Shown here one piece after another: positions 34,769 to 44,398 of a stretch of DNA of 48,893 nucleotides; the stretch's first letter is position 1; each line of letters begins with the position of its first letter. The DNA is from Polaribacter sp. (lineage in GTDB: Bacteria > Bacteroidota > Bacteroidia > Flavobacteriales > Flavobacteriaceae), in contig DYMN01000002.1 in assembly GCA_020740485.1 (NCBI GenBank), positions 1-48,893 of the forward strand. The letters run 5' to 3'. Below the pieces are notes generated by a model. The model made no database searches and was not told where the DNA came from. It saw nothing but the letters and a program-made list of their open reading frames with translations. Position numbers and translations under genes: made by a program.

Positions 34769-35794
34769 ATGAAGATATTATACGCTATACAAGGTACAGG
34801 AAACGGTCATTTGAGCAGAGCGATAGAAATAATACCAGCCCTAAAAAACAGAGCAGAGGTTGATGTACTTATCAGTGGAATTCAAGGAGATGTAGAATTA
34901 CCTTTCCCTGTAAAGTACAGATACAAAGGTCTGAGTTTTATTTTTGGTAAAAATGGAGGTATCGATTATAAGGGTACTTTATTGAAAAACAATTTGTTCA
35001 GATTATTTAGAGAAATAAAAAGTTGTCAAGTAGAAAATTATGATTTAATTATTAATGATTTTGAGCCTGTTTCCGCTTGGGCTGCAAAACTCAAAGGGGT
35101 AAGTTGCATATCAGTAAGTCACCAAAGTGCTTTACTCACCGAAAACATTCCTATGCCGAAACAGAAAAATGGGCTGGCTTTAAAAATATTGAAATATTAT
35201 GCGCCCTCTATGAAGCAGTTTGGGTTTCATTTTAAAGAATACAATCCTGATATTTTTCTCCCGGTTATAAGGCAGAGTTTAAGATTGGCAAAACGCAAAC
35301 AAAAAGAACATTATACAGTTTATCTGCCTGCTTACGCTGATGAAAAGATTATTGAGACACTAAAGGTATTTGAGAATATAGAATGGCATATTTTTTCAAA
35401 GCACAGCAAACAAGCTTATATGTATAAAAACTTTTCCATCAAGCCAATTGATACGATAACTTTTGACAAGAGTATCGTTCGATGCAGGGGAGTAATCTGT
35501 GGTGCCGGTTTTGAAACACCTGCTGAAGCTTTGTACTTAAAAAAGAAATTATTGGTTATCCCTATGAAAGGACAATATGAACAACACATTAACGCAGCCG
35601 GATTAGCGGATTTGGGCGTAAAAATATTACCCAAATTTGATGTTACCAAACAAAAAACAATTGAAGAATGGTTGGCTTCCGATGAAATAATTACGGTGCA
35701 TTACCCTGACAGAACGCAACAAATCGTTGATAATATTTTGTCAAAATGCATTGTAGCTGATGAATTTAGCAAGTACTTCGTACGGGAATTTTAA
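34769..35794 (+). CDS. Glycosyltransferase, GT28/MurG-like fold
   Basis: The 341-residue protein begins MKILYAIQGTGNGHLSRAIEI, the glycine-rich loop and GHLSR motif of GT-B enzymes related to MurG and diacylglycerol glucosyltransferases. A C-terminal nucleotide-sugar region has CRGVICGAGFETPAEALYLKKKLLVIPMKGQYEQHINA, a pattern very close to the GT28 C-terminal domain. Acceptor and sugar are unknown. It follows the LpxH-like phosphatase by 17 bp; the pair likely modifies a membrane lipid. Confidence 0.85.
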   Translation: MKILYAIQGTGNGHLSRAIEIIPALKNRAEVDVLISGIQGDVELPFPVKYRYKGLSFIFGKNGGIDYKGTLLKNNLFRLFREIKSCQVENYDLIINDFEPVSAWAAKLKGVSCISVSHQSALLTENIPMPKQKNGLALKILKYYAPSMKQFGFHFKEYNPDIFLPVIRQSLRLAKRKQKEHYTVYLPAYADEKIIETLKVFENIEWHIFSKHSKQAYMYKNFSIKPIDTITFDKSIVRCRGVICGAGFETPAEALYLKKKLLVIPMKGQYEQHINAAGLADLGVKILPKFDVTKQKTIEEWLASDEIITVHYPDRTQQIVDNILSKCIVADEFSKYFVREF

Positions 35795-35856
35795 GATTTG
35801 TAGAATAAATTTTATTTTATAATTTTTGTTTTTTTTATAATTTCTTAAAAAAAAAT

Positions 35857-35864
35857 TACCTTTG
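35857..35864 (+). promoter_or_regulatory. Candidate -7 element
   Basis: TACCTTTG lies 48 nt before the next start codon. A TTG exists upstream, but 28 nt away, which is too far for a good match. Confidence 0.35.
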
Positions 35865-35912
35865 TTCAACAAATCCATTTTAGACTAAATTATAAACTCA
35901 ATTCAATTTATT

Positions 35913-36578
35913 ATGAAAAAAGTTATTCTATTCTCATTGTTGTTTTCATTTGTGTTTTCATATTCACAAGATAATTATAAAAATGCTGAAGTTAAATTTA
36001 CTGATGGAACTTCTAAAAAAGGAAAATTACAATCCTATAGTGGCACCCTAAAAAAGGTTAATTTTAAAGAGGCAGGAAAAGAGGAAATAAAATTAGACCC
36101 CAAAAATATTCTAAGTATTGAATACTTTTCCGACGACAAAGACATCCCATCATTACTGGTTGAAAGAAAATATTTTACAAACATTGATAAAAACAATAAC
36201 CCAAAGCGTGTGTTTAAAGAATCGATGCTTGTTTGCAAAGTTGATGCAGAAGGGCTCATTGTTTATTATAATCCAACTGGTAGTATGGGTACAACGGGTG
36301 GCCCTACAGCCACAGGGGGCTATAATCATATGATAGTCCCTGAAACACAATATTTTTTAGGAAGGAAAAACGATGAAAATGCATACTATCTTTATGTTAA
36401 AATAGAAAAAGCAAACATTATGATAGGAATGGATAAACAAATTAAAAGAATAGTGAAATTTTTATACAATGATTCTTGTCCTAATTTTGTGGAAAATATT
36501 GACAATGAAGATTTTAAATCTAAAGATGCCATCTTGAAAATAATTGAACATTATCAAGCATCATCTTGTTCAAAATAG
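35913..36578 (+). CDS. Exported protein of unknown function
   Basis: The 221-residue product has a clear signal peptide (MKKVILFSLLFSFVFSYSQ). The body starts KNAEVKFTDGTSKKGKLQSY, followed by short beta strands, and has a Gly/Thr-rich loop near residues 128-140 (TGSMGTTGGPTATGGYNH). It ends with a small Cys-containing region (Cys189 and Cys219). I do not recognise a family. It is monocistronic. Confidence 0.72.
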   Translation: MKKVILFSLLFSFVFSYSQDNYKNAEVKFTDGTSKKGKLQSYSGTLKKVNFKEAGKEEIKLDPKNILSIEYFSDDKDIPSLLVERKYFTNIDKNNNPKRVFKESMLVCKVDAEGLIVYYNPTGSMGTTGGPTATGGYNHMIVPETQYFLGRKNDENAYYLYVKIEKANIMIGMDKQIKRIVKFLYNDSCPNFVENIDNEDFKSKDAILKIIEHYQASSCSK

Positions 36579-36723
36579 ATTTTCAATTACACTGGTCTTT
36601 ATTAGTGTTCATCTTTTAATTGTAGTTTTTAATCAGCAAAAACAATTGGTTTTAGGTGAATCTTAAAACTCAAATTGGGCATCAAAATCAAAAAAAACTG
36701 AAGGTTTATAAATGAAAAACAGA

Positions 36724-36778
36724 AACGCTTTTTAATACCATCATTTTTTTGAATTTTGAATGCGTACTAAAAAGCGTT
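36724..36778. terminator. Inverted repeat between convergent genes
   Basis: AACGCTTTTTA (36724-36734) and TAAAAAGCGTT (36768-36778) are perfect 11-bp arms with a 33-nt spacer, between the unknown exported protein and the TonB receptor, which converge here. The long loop makes it an atypical terminator. Confidence 0.4.
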
Positions 36779-36851
36779 AATAAAGTAATTTAAAAATCAG
36801 CTAACCTTTTTTATTTTGACTTTTAATGTGAAATTGGAATTGATATCCATC

Positions 36852-39059
36852 CTATAATTTTACTTGTAGAGGAATATTTACTCCGAATACAATATTTCTT
36901 CCCATATTGTTTAAATTCAGCGCTTTAAATGAAGATAGGTGGTCTATATAAACCTCGTTAAAAAGATTATTCGCTGCTACAAACCAATTGATTTTTTGAT
37001 TTTTTATTGCAATTTCAGAACCTATATTAACATTAAATAGTTGATAGCTCGGACTGAAAGTTTCGGATTGTCCCAAATCACTTTGAGATTGATAATTGGC
37101 GTAATTAACTACAAACTTCGGCTGATTTAAAAAACCTAACTTGTCTTTCTCTAATTTTAATTCGGCTATCCAACGGTTTTGGGGGATTTGAGTAAGATAA
37201 CCTCCTTTTTTAAGTTCTCCTTTTGTCCAAGTGTAGTTCGTATGAATACCTAACCAAGAAAGTGGATGGTAATCTAAACTCATTTCAGTGCCATATAAAA
37301 AAGCATCGTTTTGAACGTATTGCCATATTTTACCGCCTCCCATAGGTGCATTTTGTGTAGTTTGCACGATGTAAATGTAATTATTGACAGCATTGTAATA
37401 AGGGCTTACATCAAAAACTAAGTTTTTTAGATGGAAGTGATAGTTAAAATCTACTTGGTAATTTCTTTGAGCTTTTAGCGCTAAGTCTCCTCTTTCAAAA
37501 CGATTTTGGTGAATGCCATTCTGCGATAATTCGGAAATATTCGGGCTTCTAAATCCGGAAGAAAAATTGAGTTTAAACAGGTGATTGTTTTGTTTATACG
37601 TTGAACCCAAAGAACCACTAAAACTACCAAAATCATTGTTTACGGTATATTTGTTTAATCCATTACTTTGGAAAGGAGTAGAATTCATCGCTCTGTGATC
37701 ATATCTTACGCCGGCATTCAAATTTAACTTATCGTTAAATATAAATTCATTAACCCCAAAAAAACCTATATCGAAAATTTGAGCATCCGGCATAGGATTG
37801 GCATTTTTATAAAAATCGTTGGCATCATTGTGGATATGAGCCCCATTAAATCCGGCAATGAACTTTCCTTTATCAGTGTTTATGGTGTATTTTGTGTTGT
37901 ACGAAAAAGTTTGCAAATCCATTTCCGCATATATTTGATCACTGATGCCTTGTCTTACATTTTTTTGAAATGCAAAGTCAATATCTAAAATATCATTTTT
38001 AATAAATAACTTATTTTTTAAAGTTAAAAGGTGATTTTCCAATTTTTGTATCCATAATTCAGGCTTTCTGTCATCATTATGAATAAGGGCAATAGATTTT
38101 GAGTTGGTAATTCCATATTCAGGTAAAGCGTAATCATAATTCAAATTGAAGTTTCCGAATGAATTTCTGAATCCAAAATTAGCTCCGTAATTTGTTTCGC
38201 GAAATCGGGTATTAACGACTTGTTGATTGAGTCCATCTTGATAATCTTTATGTGTTTTGTAGGTGCCACGTAACCCTCCATACCATTTTTCACCACTTGC
38301 TCTTAAATTGAGATTATTAACGAAACCTTCTGAATTGGTATGATATTGTGAGTTGATATTTGAAATTAGCGTATTTTCCGGAGCCGGATTTTCGGCAATG
38401 ATATTGATAACGCCTCCTACAGCGTCAGATCCGTAAACCAATGAAAAGGGACCTTTGATCACTTCTATCTTTTTGGCTGAAAACTCGTCCGTGATAAAAG
38501 GATGGTTGCTCGAAAATTGAAAATTTTCTGCCTTTATACCATTGTTGAGAAATACGATATTGGTATTGGATAGTCCGCGAATAATGGGTTTTGTAGTCGC
38601 CGGACCCGTACTGGCGAAACTCAAACCGGTAATGGATGCTAAATTTTCAGCTAATGAAACCTTACCAGATGCCATCATATCAGCTTTGTTGATGCTTTCA
38701 ATTGCAAAAGGGATTTTTTCTTTGTTGGTGTTAAAATTACCTGTAACCACAATTTCTTCTAATTCAAGGACTTTTTCAGTTAATTCTATCGTAACAAAAA
38801 TGTCCGGTTCAAAAGTGAGTACTTTGGTTTCGAACAACATATTCGTTATCTCGGCAATTTGTTTACTTTTTTTGGAAGTAGGCATTTCAAAAATACCCTC
38901 ACTATTCGTTACCACACTTCTGTTTAAATTGGGAAAAAAAACGACCGCATTCTCAATCGGATTTTTGGTTTTTTCTTCTATTACTTTTCCCTCAAATTTG
39001 GATTGAGAAAAGAGTAAACTTGAAATCAGCGTAAAATAAATTGAAATAAAAATTTTCAT
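36852..39059 (-). CDS. TonB-dependent receptor, probable zinc/metal uptake
   Basis: The 735-residue outer-membrane receptor has a signal peptide (to about residue 18) and a CarboxypepD_reg domain (about 21-100). A TonB-box-like LEEIVVTG precedes a plug with IRGLSNTNIVFLNNGI and IEVIKGPFSLVYGSDAVGGVINI, and the 22-strand barrel ends IVFGVNIPLQVKL. It is divergent from a Fur/Zur-family regulator 79 bp away. A palindrome overlaps its -33 element, so metal-responsive repression is likely. Zinc is the best guess because the regulator looks Zur-like, but the receptor itself does not reveal the ligand. Confidence 0.9.
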   Translation of the reverse strand: MKIFISIYFTLISSLLFSQSKFEGKVIEEKTKNPIENAVVFFPNLNRSVVTNSEGIFEMPTSKKSKQIAEITNMLFETKVLTFEPDIFVTIELTEKVLELEEIVVTGNFNTNKEKIPFAIESINKADMMASGKVSLAENLASITGLSFASTGPATTKPIIRGLSNTNIVFLNNGIKAENFQFSSNHPFITDEFSAKKIEVIKGPFSLVYGSDAVGGVINIIAENPAPENTLISNINSQYHTNSEGFVNNLNLRASGEKWYGGLRGTYKTHKDYQDGLNQQVVNTRFRETNYGANFGFRNSFGNFNLNYDYALPEYGITNSKSIALIHNDDRKPELWIQKLENHLLTLKNKLFIKNDILDIDFAFQKNVRQGISDQIYAEMDLQTFSYNTKYTINTDKGKFIAGFNGAHIHNDANDFYKNANPMPDAQIFDIGFFGVNEFIFNDKLNLNAGVRYDHRAMNSTPFQSNGLNKYTVNNDFGSFSGSLGSTYKQNNHLFKLNFSSGFRSPNISELSQNGIHQNRFERGDLALKAQRNYQVDFNYHFHLKNLVFDVSPYYNAVNNYIYIVQTTQNAPMGGGKIWQYVQNDAFLYGTEMSLDYHPLSWLGIHTNYTWTKGELKKGGYLTQIPQNRWIAELKLEKDKLGFLNQPKFVVNYANYQSQSDLGQSETFSPSYQLFNVNIGSEIAIKNQKINWFVAANNLFNEVYIDHLSSFKALNLNNMGRNIVFGVNIPLQVKL

Positions 39060-39091
39060 AAATAGTAGTTTTGATTATTTTGATATTTTTG

Positions 39092-39121
39092 CAAAGATAT
39101 ATGAAACTAATATTAATGCAA
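39092..39121 (-). promoter_or_regulatory. Promoter of the TonB receptor
   Basis: On the minus strand TTG (39119-39121), a 19-nt spacer and TATCTTTG (39092-39099) are a perfect match to the flavobacterial consensus. The TTG lies inside the palindrome 39113-39135. Confidence 0.7.
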
Positions 39122-39135
39122 CTAATTTGCGTTAA
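39113..39135. promoter_or_regulatory. Candidate Zur/Fur operator
   Basis: A 23-bp imperfect palindrome with arms TTAATGCAA and TTGCGTTAA around CTAAT; 9 of 11 base pairs match. It covers the -33 element of the receptor promoter and ends 3 nt before the regulator's start codon, so binding would block the receptor promoter and could also repress the regulator gene. Confidence 0.6.
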
Positions 39136-39138
39136 AAA

Positions 39139-39552
39139 ATGACTAAAAGAAACACAAAGTCAAAACAAGCGGTATTAGACTATTTTAAAACACATCGAAG
39201 TGGGCTCAGACCTGAGCAGCTTATCAATGAGTTTAAACAATATGATAAGGTAACCATTTATAGAATTCTTCAGAGCTTTTTAGAAGATGGGTTGATACAT
39301 AAATCGGGATCAGAAGATGGGGTTACCCATTATTTTATCTGTAAAACGCAACAAGGAAAACATTTTCACAATCATTATCATTTTAAATGCAGTCAATGTG
39401 AAAAAGTCATTTGTATAGACAAAGAAATAGAAATAGAACTACCGAAAGGCTATACTTTAGATAATGTAAATTTATGGATTACAGGTATTTGTGATGATTG
39501 CAATAAAAAACTAAGCCTATCTAATTCAAATGAAAAAGATAATAAATCATAA
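39139..39552 (+). CDS. Fur-family transcriptional regulator, Zur-like
   Basis: The 137-residue protein has an N-terminal winged helix (about 1-70, with YDKVTIYRILQSFLEDGLIHK) and a dimerisation/metal domain. KHFHNHYHFKCSQC supplies His75, His77, His79 and His81 with Cys84 and Cys87, and Cys118 and Cys121 (ICDDC) complete a structural zinc site. The HFHNHxHxxC pattern resembles zinc regulators more than iron Fur. It is expected to repress the divergent TonB receptor and perhaps itself. It converges on tpiA with only 18 bp between. Confidence 0.88.
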   Translation: MTKRNTKSKQAVLDYFKTHRSGLRPEQLINEFKQYDKVTIYRILQSFLEDGLIHKSGSEDGVTHYFICKTQQGKHFHNHYHFKCSQCEKVICIDKEIEIELPKGYTLDNVNLWITGICDDCNKKLSLSNSNEKDNKS

Positions 39553-39570
39553 AAAAAACCCCTATTTAAA

Positions 39571-40335
39571 CTAAAGAATCCCTTCGATAATTTTTACAAA
39601 ATCATCTGCAATTAAAGCCGCACCGCCTATTAATCCGCCATCAACATCGGGTTGAGAGAAAATTTCTTTAGCATTTGATGCTTTTACGCTACCACCGTAG
39701 AGTATCGACACTTGGTCTGCCACTACTTTACCATATTTATCTGCTAATACTTTACGAACAAACGCGTGAATTTCTTGAGCTTGCTCGGGGGTGGCAGTTT
39801 CGCCTGTTCCTATTGCCCAAACGGGTTCGTATGCCAAAATAATGGATTTAAAGTCGTTAGCGCTCAAATGAAACAACGCGTTGCTCAATTGACCTTTGAC
39901 TACTTCAAAATGTTTTTCAGCTTTTCTTTCTTCCAATACTTCACCAAAACAAAAGATGGCTTCCATATTATTATTCAAAACCGTTAGCATTTTTTCAGCT
40001 AAGGCAGTATCTGTTTCATTAAAATACTGACGGCGCTCACTATGTCCTAAAATTACAGTTTTGATACCGATACTTTGCAACATTTCAGCAGAAATTTCAC
40101 CGGTAAAAGCACCACTTTTAGCTTGGTGCATATTTTGAGCTGCTATTTCCACTCTATTATCCAAACGCGTGTGGTGATATACCGGATATAGGTTAGTAAA
40201 GGTGGGCGCAATAATGATGCGCGTGTTTGGAGTTTCTAATTTTTCAATTTTTTCGGAAATTTCTTGAGCTAAAGTTTGAGATGCTCTTACATCAAGATTC
40301 ATTTTCCAATTGCCGGCTACAATTTTGGTACGCAT
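39571..40335 (-). CDS. tpiA: Triose-phosphate isomerase
   Basis: The 254-residue glycolytic enzyme has GNWKMN (8-13; Asn9 and Lys11), VILGHSERR (His98), the catalytic Glu170 in AYEPVWAIGTG and the phosphate-binding ILYGGSV near the C-terminus. All active-site residues are present. Its leader holds two copies of CAAGTTTATTGT (plus strand, 40347-40358 and 40361-40372). Confidence 0.98.
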   Translation of the reverse strand: MRTKIVAGNWKMNLDVRASQTLAQEISEKIEKLETPNTRIIIAPTFTNLYPVYHHTRLDNRVEIAAQNMHQAKSGAFTGEISAEMLQSIGIKTVILGHSERRQYFNETDTALAEKMLTVLNNNMEAIFCFGEVLEERKAEKHFEVVKGQLSNALFHLSANDFKSIILAYEPVWAIGTGETATPEQAQEIHAFVRKVLADKYGKVVADQVSILYGGSVKASNAKEIFSQPDVDGGLIGGAALIADDFVKIIEGIL

Positions 40336-40346
40336 AAATGTTGTTT

Positions 40347-40372
40347 CAAGTTTATTGTGTCAAGTTTATTGT
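40347..40372. repeat. Short tandem repeat in tpiA leader
   Basis: CAAGTTTATTGT occurs twice with a 14-bp period directly upstream of the tpiA start. Confidence 0.75.
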
Positions 40373-40396
40373 TTCATAAATTTTCAGCAAAACTAA

Positions 40397-40999
40397 TCAT
40401 TTCTGTACTTTTATCTCCGTTTTTTTATCAATAAATGGGTAAATTTCATCTACATCTTTGTTTTTTAGGGAAATACAACCCAAAGTCCAATTGATTCCCT
40501 TGTCAATGGCAAAATCTTTTCCTTCGGGAACGCCGTGAATTCCAACTTCACCACCAATTTTAGCATTTTGTGGAATTTTCCCTTCCGATTTGGCTTGCTT
40601 GTGTTTTTTCCAAGAATCGGCTGTGGGATAATTGAGCCAAATAAATTTTGTCCAAGATTTATGTGGATATTTGCTGTTGATGTAAAAAGTGCCTTCCGGC
40701 GTGCATTGATCGCCTTCCATCAATTTGTCATCCACCGGATTTCCGCCAAAAACAACAGAATAGGTTTTCACCAAAGTATCAGATGCAAAAACTTGTAATG
40801 TATAATCACTTTTGTCAACAAGAATTTTAATTTTTGTCCCATCGGGAATCAATTGTTTTAAATTAGGTTGTTGTCCAACTTTGGTTGAATTCAATAGTTG
40901 ACTCATTACAAGTCTTTTAGATAAATTGAATTTGGCAAAAATCACAAGAATAAATAATGTGCTTATTCCCAAGGCAATAAAAATTTTTTTGGTACTCAT
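40397..40999 (-). CDS. L,D-transpeptidase (YkuD domain)
   Basis: The 200-residue protein has one N-terminal membrane segment (about 5-22) and a YkuD catalytic domain. KILVDKSDYTLQVF opens it, GTFYINSKYPHKSW lies mid-domain, and the active site is IHGVPEG (His155) with WTLGCISL (Cys175). The usual HGxx...S/T-x-GC-x-R motif ends here with Ser-Leu rather than Arg. It would act on peptidoglycan cross-links or attach proteins to the wall, from the outer face of the inner membrane. Confidence 0.9.
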   Translation of the reverse strand: MSTKKIFIALGISTLFILVIFAKFNLSKRLVMSQLLNSTKVGQQPNLKQLIPDGTKIKILVDKSDYTLQVFASDTLVKTYSVVFGGNPVDDKLMEGDQCTPEGTFYINSKYPHKSWTKFIWLNYPTADSWKKHKQAKSEGKIPQNAKIGGEVGIHGVPEGKDFAIDKGINWTLGCISLKNKDVDEIYPFIDKKTEIKVQK

Positions 41000-41140
41000 T
41001 TCAACCTTATTTTTAAATATTTTTTACTTTTTTTCTCAGCAAATCTCTGTTAAACTCTGTTCCAGATAGTTATCGGGACTGAGGTTAAAGCAATTTACTA
41101 TTAGTCAATAATTTAATTTTTCATACTTTTTGTTACTAAC

Positions 41141-41968
41141 TCAATTTGTAACTTCATACATATTTGCTAAACCGAATATGCCATAACCATTGGTAATATT
41201 GGTGTACAAAGAATTAGGTTCGGCAAACGGATTACCGCTTGTTTCAAAATTTAAGTCAATGGATTTTTCGTGTAAAAACAACTCCTTGGTGATATGATAT
41301 AACCTCACTTTGTAATTTCCAATTTGAGAATAGTTACTATATTTTGCTTTGAAGGTGTGTTCTTGTCCATCAAAAAAAGCATCTCTAAAAACCAATCCAC
41401 CTGTGAGAGTAGAGTAATTTGCTTCGTCCGTAAAGGGTTCAATATAAATTGGGTTATCATCGTTATTGTAGCCATATAACAGCACAACTATGTAATAATT
41501 CTCTTCGTTAGGTATATCTTGAAACCTCACTTTTAAAATTTCATCTGTTAATTCTACATCAATAATTGGCACTTGAACAGGCATCACTTGTTGTGCAAAA
41601 ACGGTTTCAAAACCGGATTTTTCAATTTTTAAGTTATAAGTGGTGTTAGGAATAAATTGAAAACCCGCCGGCAACTCATAAAATCCTTTTTGATAATCAT
41701 CTAAAATATAATTCAAAGGGGTTTCGTTGATGCTGACCGATGCATTTTCAACATACAAAACATCATCATATTCATGATTTTCCAATGCGCCTATGGATCT
41801 CGACAAAAACAAGGTGCGATTCGCCTCATTATTGGTCAACAAAGTAGAAGGAGCAAATTTAGTTTGATGTGGCGGAACATCCATATCCACGCTAAATTCG
41901 AAAAAATCTTCACAAGAGTAGAGAGAAAATAAACTAATGAAAACGAGTACTATTTTATATTTATTCAT
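41141..41968 (-). CDS. DUF4249 lipoprotein
   Basis: The start is chosen at the ATG giving MNKYKIVLVFISLFSLYSC, a clean lipoprotein signal with Cys19; an ATG three codons earlier is possible but adds nothing useful. The mature protein (about 257 residues) is predicted beta-rich and matches the DUF4249 pattern seen in Bacteroidota beside TonB receptors, where such proteins probably act as surface lipoprotein partners (by analogy with SusD). It lies 12 bp downstream of the TonB receptor stop, so it is in the same operon. The substrate is unknown. Confidence 0.85.
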   Translation of the reverse strand: MNKYKIVLVFISLFSLYSCEDFFEFSVDMDVPPHQTKFAPSTLLTNNEANRTLFLSRSIGALENHEYDDVLYVENASVSINETPLNYILDDYQKGFYELPAGFQFIPNTTYNLKIEKSGFETVFAQQVMPVQVPIIDVELTDEILKVRFQDIPNEENYYIVVLLYGYNNDDNPIYIEPFTDEANYSTLTGGLVFRDAFFDGQEHTFKAKYSNYSQIGNYKVRLYHITKELFLHEKSIDLNFETSGNPFAEPNSLYTNITNGYGIFGLANMYEVTN

Positions 41969-41980
41969 GGGTAACATTTT

Positions 41981-44353
41981 TTAAAATTTGAATCTGTAAG
42001 AAAACGAAGGTAATATGGGAATTATACTTACTTGTTTATAAGCTTTGGTAGAAGTGCTTTCACCCGTATTTGGATTATAATCATAATTTTCACCCAAATA
42101 AATAAAAAATGGATTTCTGTGGTTGTAAGCATTGTAAATACTGAGACTCCAAGCTCTTTCGCCCCATTTTTTCTTTTTAATAAATTCTATCCCTACGTCT
42201 AATCGGTGGTAAGCCGGCATCCGATAACTATTCTTTTCTCCGTATAAATCCACACTGTTGGCATAATTGTAATTGCCACTATTTTCATTGTAAATGTCAA
42301 TATCGTAAATTGCTTCCGAAAGTGTTATAGCATTTCCGGTGCCATATACCCAAGTGCCGTTTAAAATCACTTTTTCTGATAATTTATGTGATGCTACAAT
42401 TTCAAAATCGTGTCTTCTGTCAAATTTGTAAGGATATATTTTACCAAAATTGATGTCATCAAATTGGCGGTTATTCCAAGACAACGTATAGCCTAACCAT
42501 CCGGTGGTTTTTCCGTGCTTTTTTTCCAATAAAAATTCAGAACCATAAGTCTGTCCGAAGCCTTGTGTAATTTTATTCTCCCAACTTTCCAATTGATTTA
42601 GAAAGGTAGCCCCTTCTTTATAGGAAATGACATCGTTCATTTCTTTGTAATAAACCTCTACGCTTGCTTCGATTCCTTTTTTCAAAGTCGATGCACCTCC
42701 AATGGCTACTTGCCAAGATTTTTGCGGTTTGATTCTTCCCGTAGAAGGCACCCACAAATCCGTAGGCAAACCTATGGATTCATTGGTTAACAAGTTGATG
42801 TATTGGGTCATAGATGCGTAGGATGCTTTAAAACTCAATTTATCTGACAGCAAATAGCGCATTCCTATTCTGGGTTGCAATGATGTGTAAAAAGAGTTCT
42901 CCACTTTAAAACCTGAAAAATGCAAGCCTACATTGGCTTTTAAAGCTCCCAGCGTAATATCATCTTCCACATAAGCCGCTAATTCGTGCGAGAACATGCT
43001 TTTTTGTTTTTTGAAGAACTCCTCTATTTCTGATTGATCAATACCTTTAATGGTTATAGCTCCAGGATTGTATGTGTGATAAGTGTCGCCTATTCCAAAC
43101 TTGACAGCGTGATTGGGATTGGGGGCATAATCAAAATCGGTTTTGAAACCCCAATCATATATTCCGGATTGGTATCTTGCGTCAAAACTATTCAAAGTGC
43201 CATTGTAATAGTCTTCTTCTCCCGCCTCAAAATTGAAATTAAATCTACTGTATGTTATTGTAGTATTGGCAAAAAGCTTTGAATTGATCACTTTGTTCCA
43301 TCGAAAAGCACTGATGACATTTCCCCAATCTATTCCACCTTTGCTTTTGTAATAATCATTTCCATTATAACCTTTGCTTTCTATCGTTGAGCCAAATCTA
43401 TCGCTTCCCAAATAAGTGCTTAAAAACAAAGTATTCTTATCGTTCAATTTGTAATTCAATTTCATATTGAGATCATAGAAATAGGCACTGAAATCTATAT
43501 TTTCACCCGAATCTTTTGCGGCACTTTTTATAAGTGGTCTTGCTAATAAATCTATATAATTACGTCTTCCTGAAATCAAAAAAGAACTTTTATTTTTAAT
43601 AATGGGACCTTCAAAAGTCAATCGGCTGGACAAGATTCCTATAGAACCCTCGCCGTGATACTCTTTGTCATTTCCTTCTTTCATATTGATTTCCAAAACG
43701 GAAGACAATCTACCTCCATATCGTGCCGGAAATCCTCCTTTGGTCAACGTTACATTTTTAATGGCATCGGTATTAAAAACAGATAAAAATCCAAACAAGT
43801 GCGATACATTGTAAACAGGAACACCATCTAAAATGATTAAATTCTGATCCGGACTACCGCCTCTGACATACATTCCGTTTAAGCCTTCTGTTCCTCCTTG
43901 CACTCCCGGTAATAATTGCAATGCCTTTATCAAATCTACTTCACCTAATAGGGAAGGAATTCTTTCAATATCCTGCACATTTACTTGAATCTGGCTCATT
44001 TGACTTCTTTTTTCTATCGGGGCGTTCTTTTTGCTTACAACCACCACTTCGTCTAACGCATTATCCGGATGTAAAGCAAAATTCAGGACTTTGTTTTCGG
44101 TTAAATCAAAATTTAATTTTTCGTCTTTATAACCTACATAACTGCAAATCAATTCTATTTCGCTCTTGGGCAAAGTCAAGCTGAAAAAACCGTAATTATT
44201 GGTTACTGTCCCTTTTAAGGTCTTCGAGTCGTAAACATTGGCAGCAATGAGTTTTTCACCTGTTGCAGCATCTTCTACATAACCGCTAATAGTGTATTGT
44301 TGGGAAAAAACAGAAATGGTAAAAAATAAGAAAAAGGTAGTTATTACTCTCAT
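41981..44353 (-). CDS. TonB-dependent receptor with CarboxypepD_reg domain
   Basis: The start is set at 44353 (MRVITTFFLFFTISVFSQ), because an earlier ATG at 44374 would overlap the -7 element of the promoter. The 790-residue product has a CarboxypepD_reg domain (about 18-95), LDEVVVVSKK as a TonB box, a plug with MYVRGGSPDQNLIILDGVPVYNVSHLFG, and a long barrel ending FSYRFKF. It pairs with the DUF4249 lipoprotein, forming a two-component outer-membrane importer. No substrate clue is visible. Confidence 0.92.
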   Translation of the reverse strand: MRVITTFFLFFTISVFSQQYTISGYVEDAATGEKLIAANVYDSKTLKGTVTNNYGFFSLTLPKSEIELICSYVGYKDEKLNFDLTENKVLNFALHPDNALDEVVVVSKKNAPIEKRSQMSQIQVNVQDIERIPSLLGEVDLIKALQLLPGVQGGTEGLNGMYVRGGSPDQNLIILDGVPVYNVSHLFGFLSVFNTDAIKNVTLTKGGFPARYGGRLSSVLEINMKEGNDKEYHGEGSIGILSSRLTFEGPIIKNKSSFLISGRRNYIDLLARPLIKSAAKDSGENIDFSAYFYDLNMKLNYKLNDKNTLFLSTYLGSDRFGSTIESKGYNGNDYYKSKGGIDWGNVISAFRWNKVINSKLFANTTITYSRFNFNFEAGEEDYYNGTLNSFDARYQSGIYDWGFKTDFDYAPNPNHAVKFGIGDTYHTYNPGAITIKGIDQSEIEEFFKKQKSMFSHELAAYVEDDITLGALKANVGLHFSGFKVENSFYTSLQPRIGMRYLLSDKLSFKASYASMTQYINLLTNESIGLPTDLWVPSTGRIKPQKSWQVAIGGASTLKKGIEASVEVYYKEMNDVISYKEGATFLNQLESWENKITQGFGQTYGSEFLLEKKHGKTTGWLGYTLSWNNRQFDDINFGKIYPYKFDRRHDFEIVASHKLSEKVILNGTWVYGTGNAITLSEAIYDIDIYNENSGNYNYANSVDLYGEKNSYRMPAYHRLDVGIEFIKKKKWGERAWSLSIYNAYNHRNPFFIYLGENYDYNPNTGESTSTKAYKQVSIIPILPSFSYRFKF

Positions 44354-44371
44354 AGGAAATAAATTATCATT

Positions 44372-44398
44372 CAAAAATAATGAATGTAATTAAAACAA
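44372..44398 (-). promoter_or_regulatory. Promoter of the TonB receptor/DUF4249 operon
   Basis: On the minus strand TTG (44396-44398), a 16-nt spacer and TATTTTTG (44372-44379). Transcription would start near 44366, supporting the start at 44353. Confidence 0.55.
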
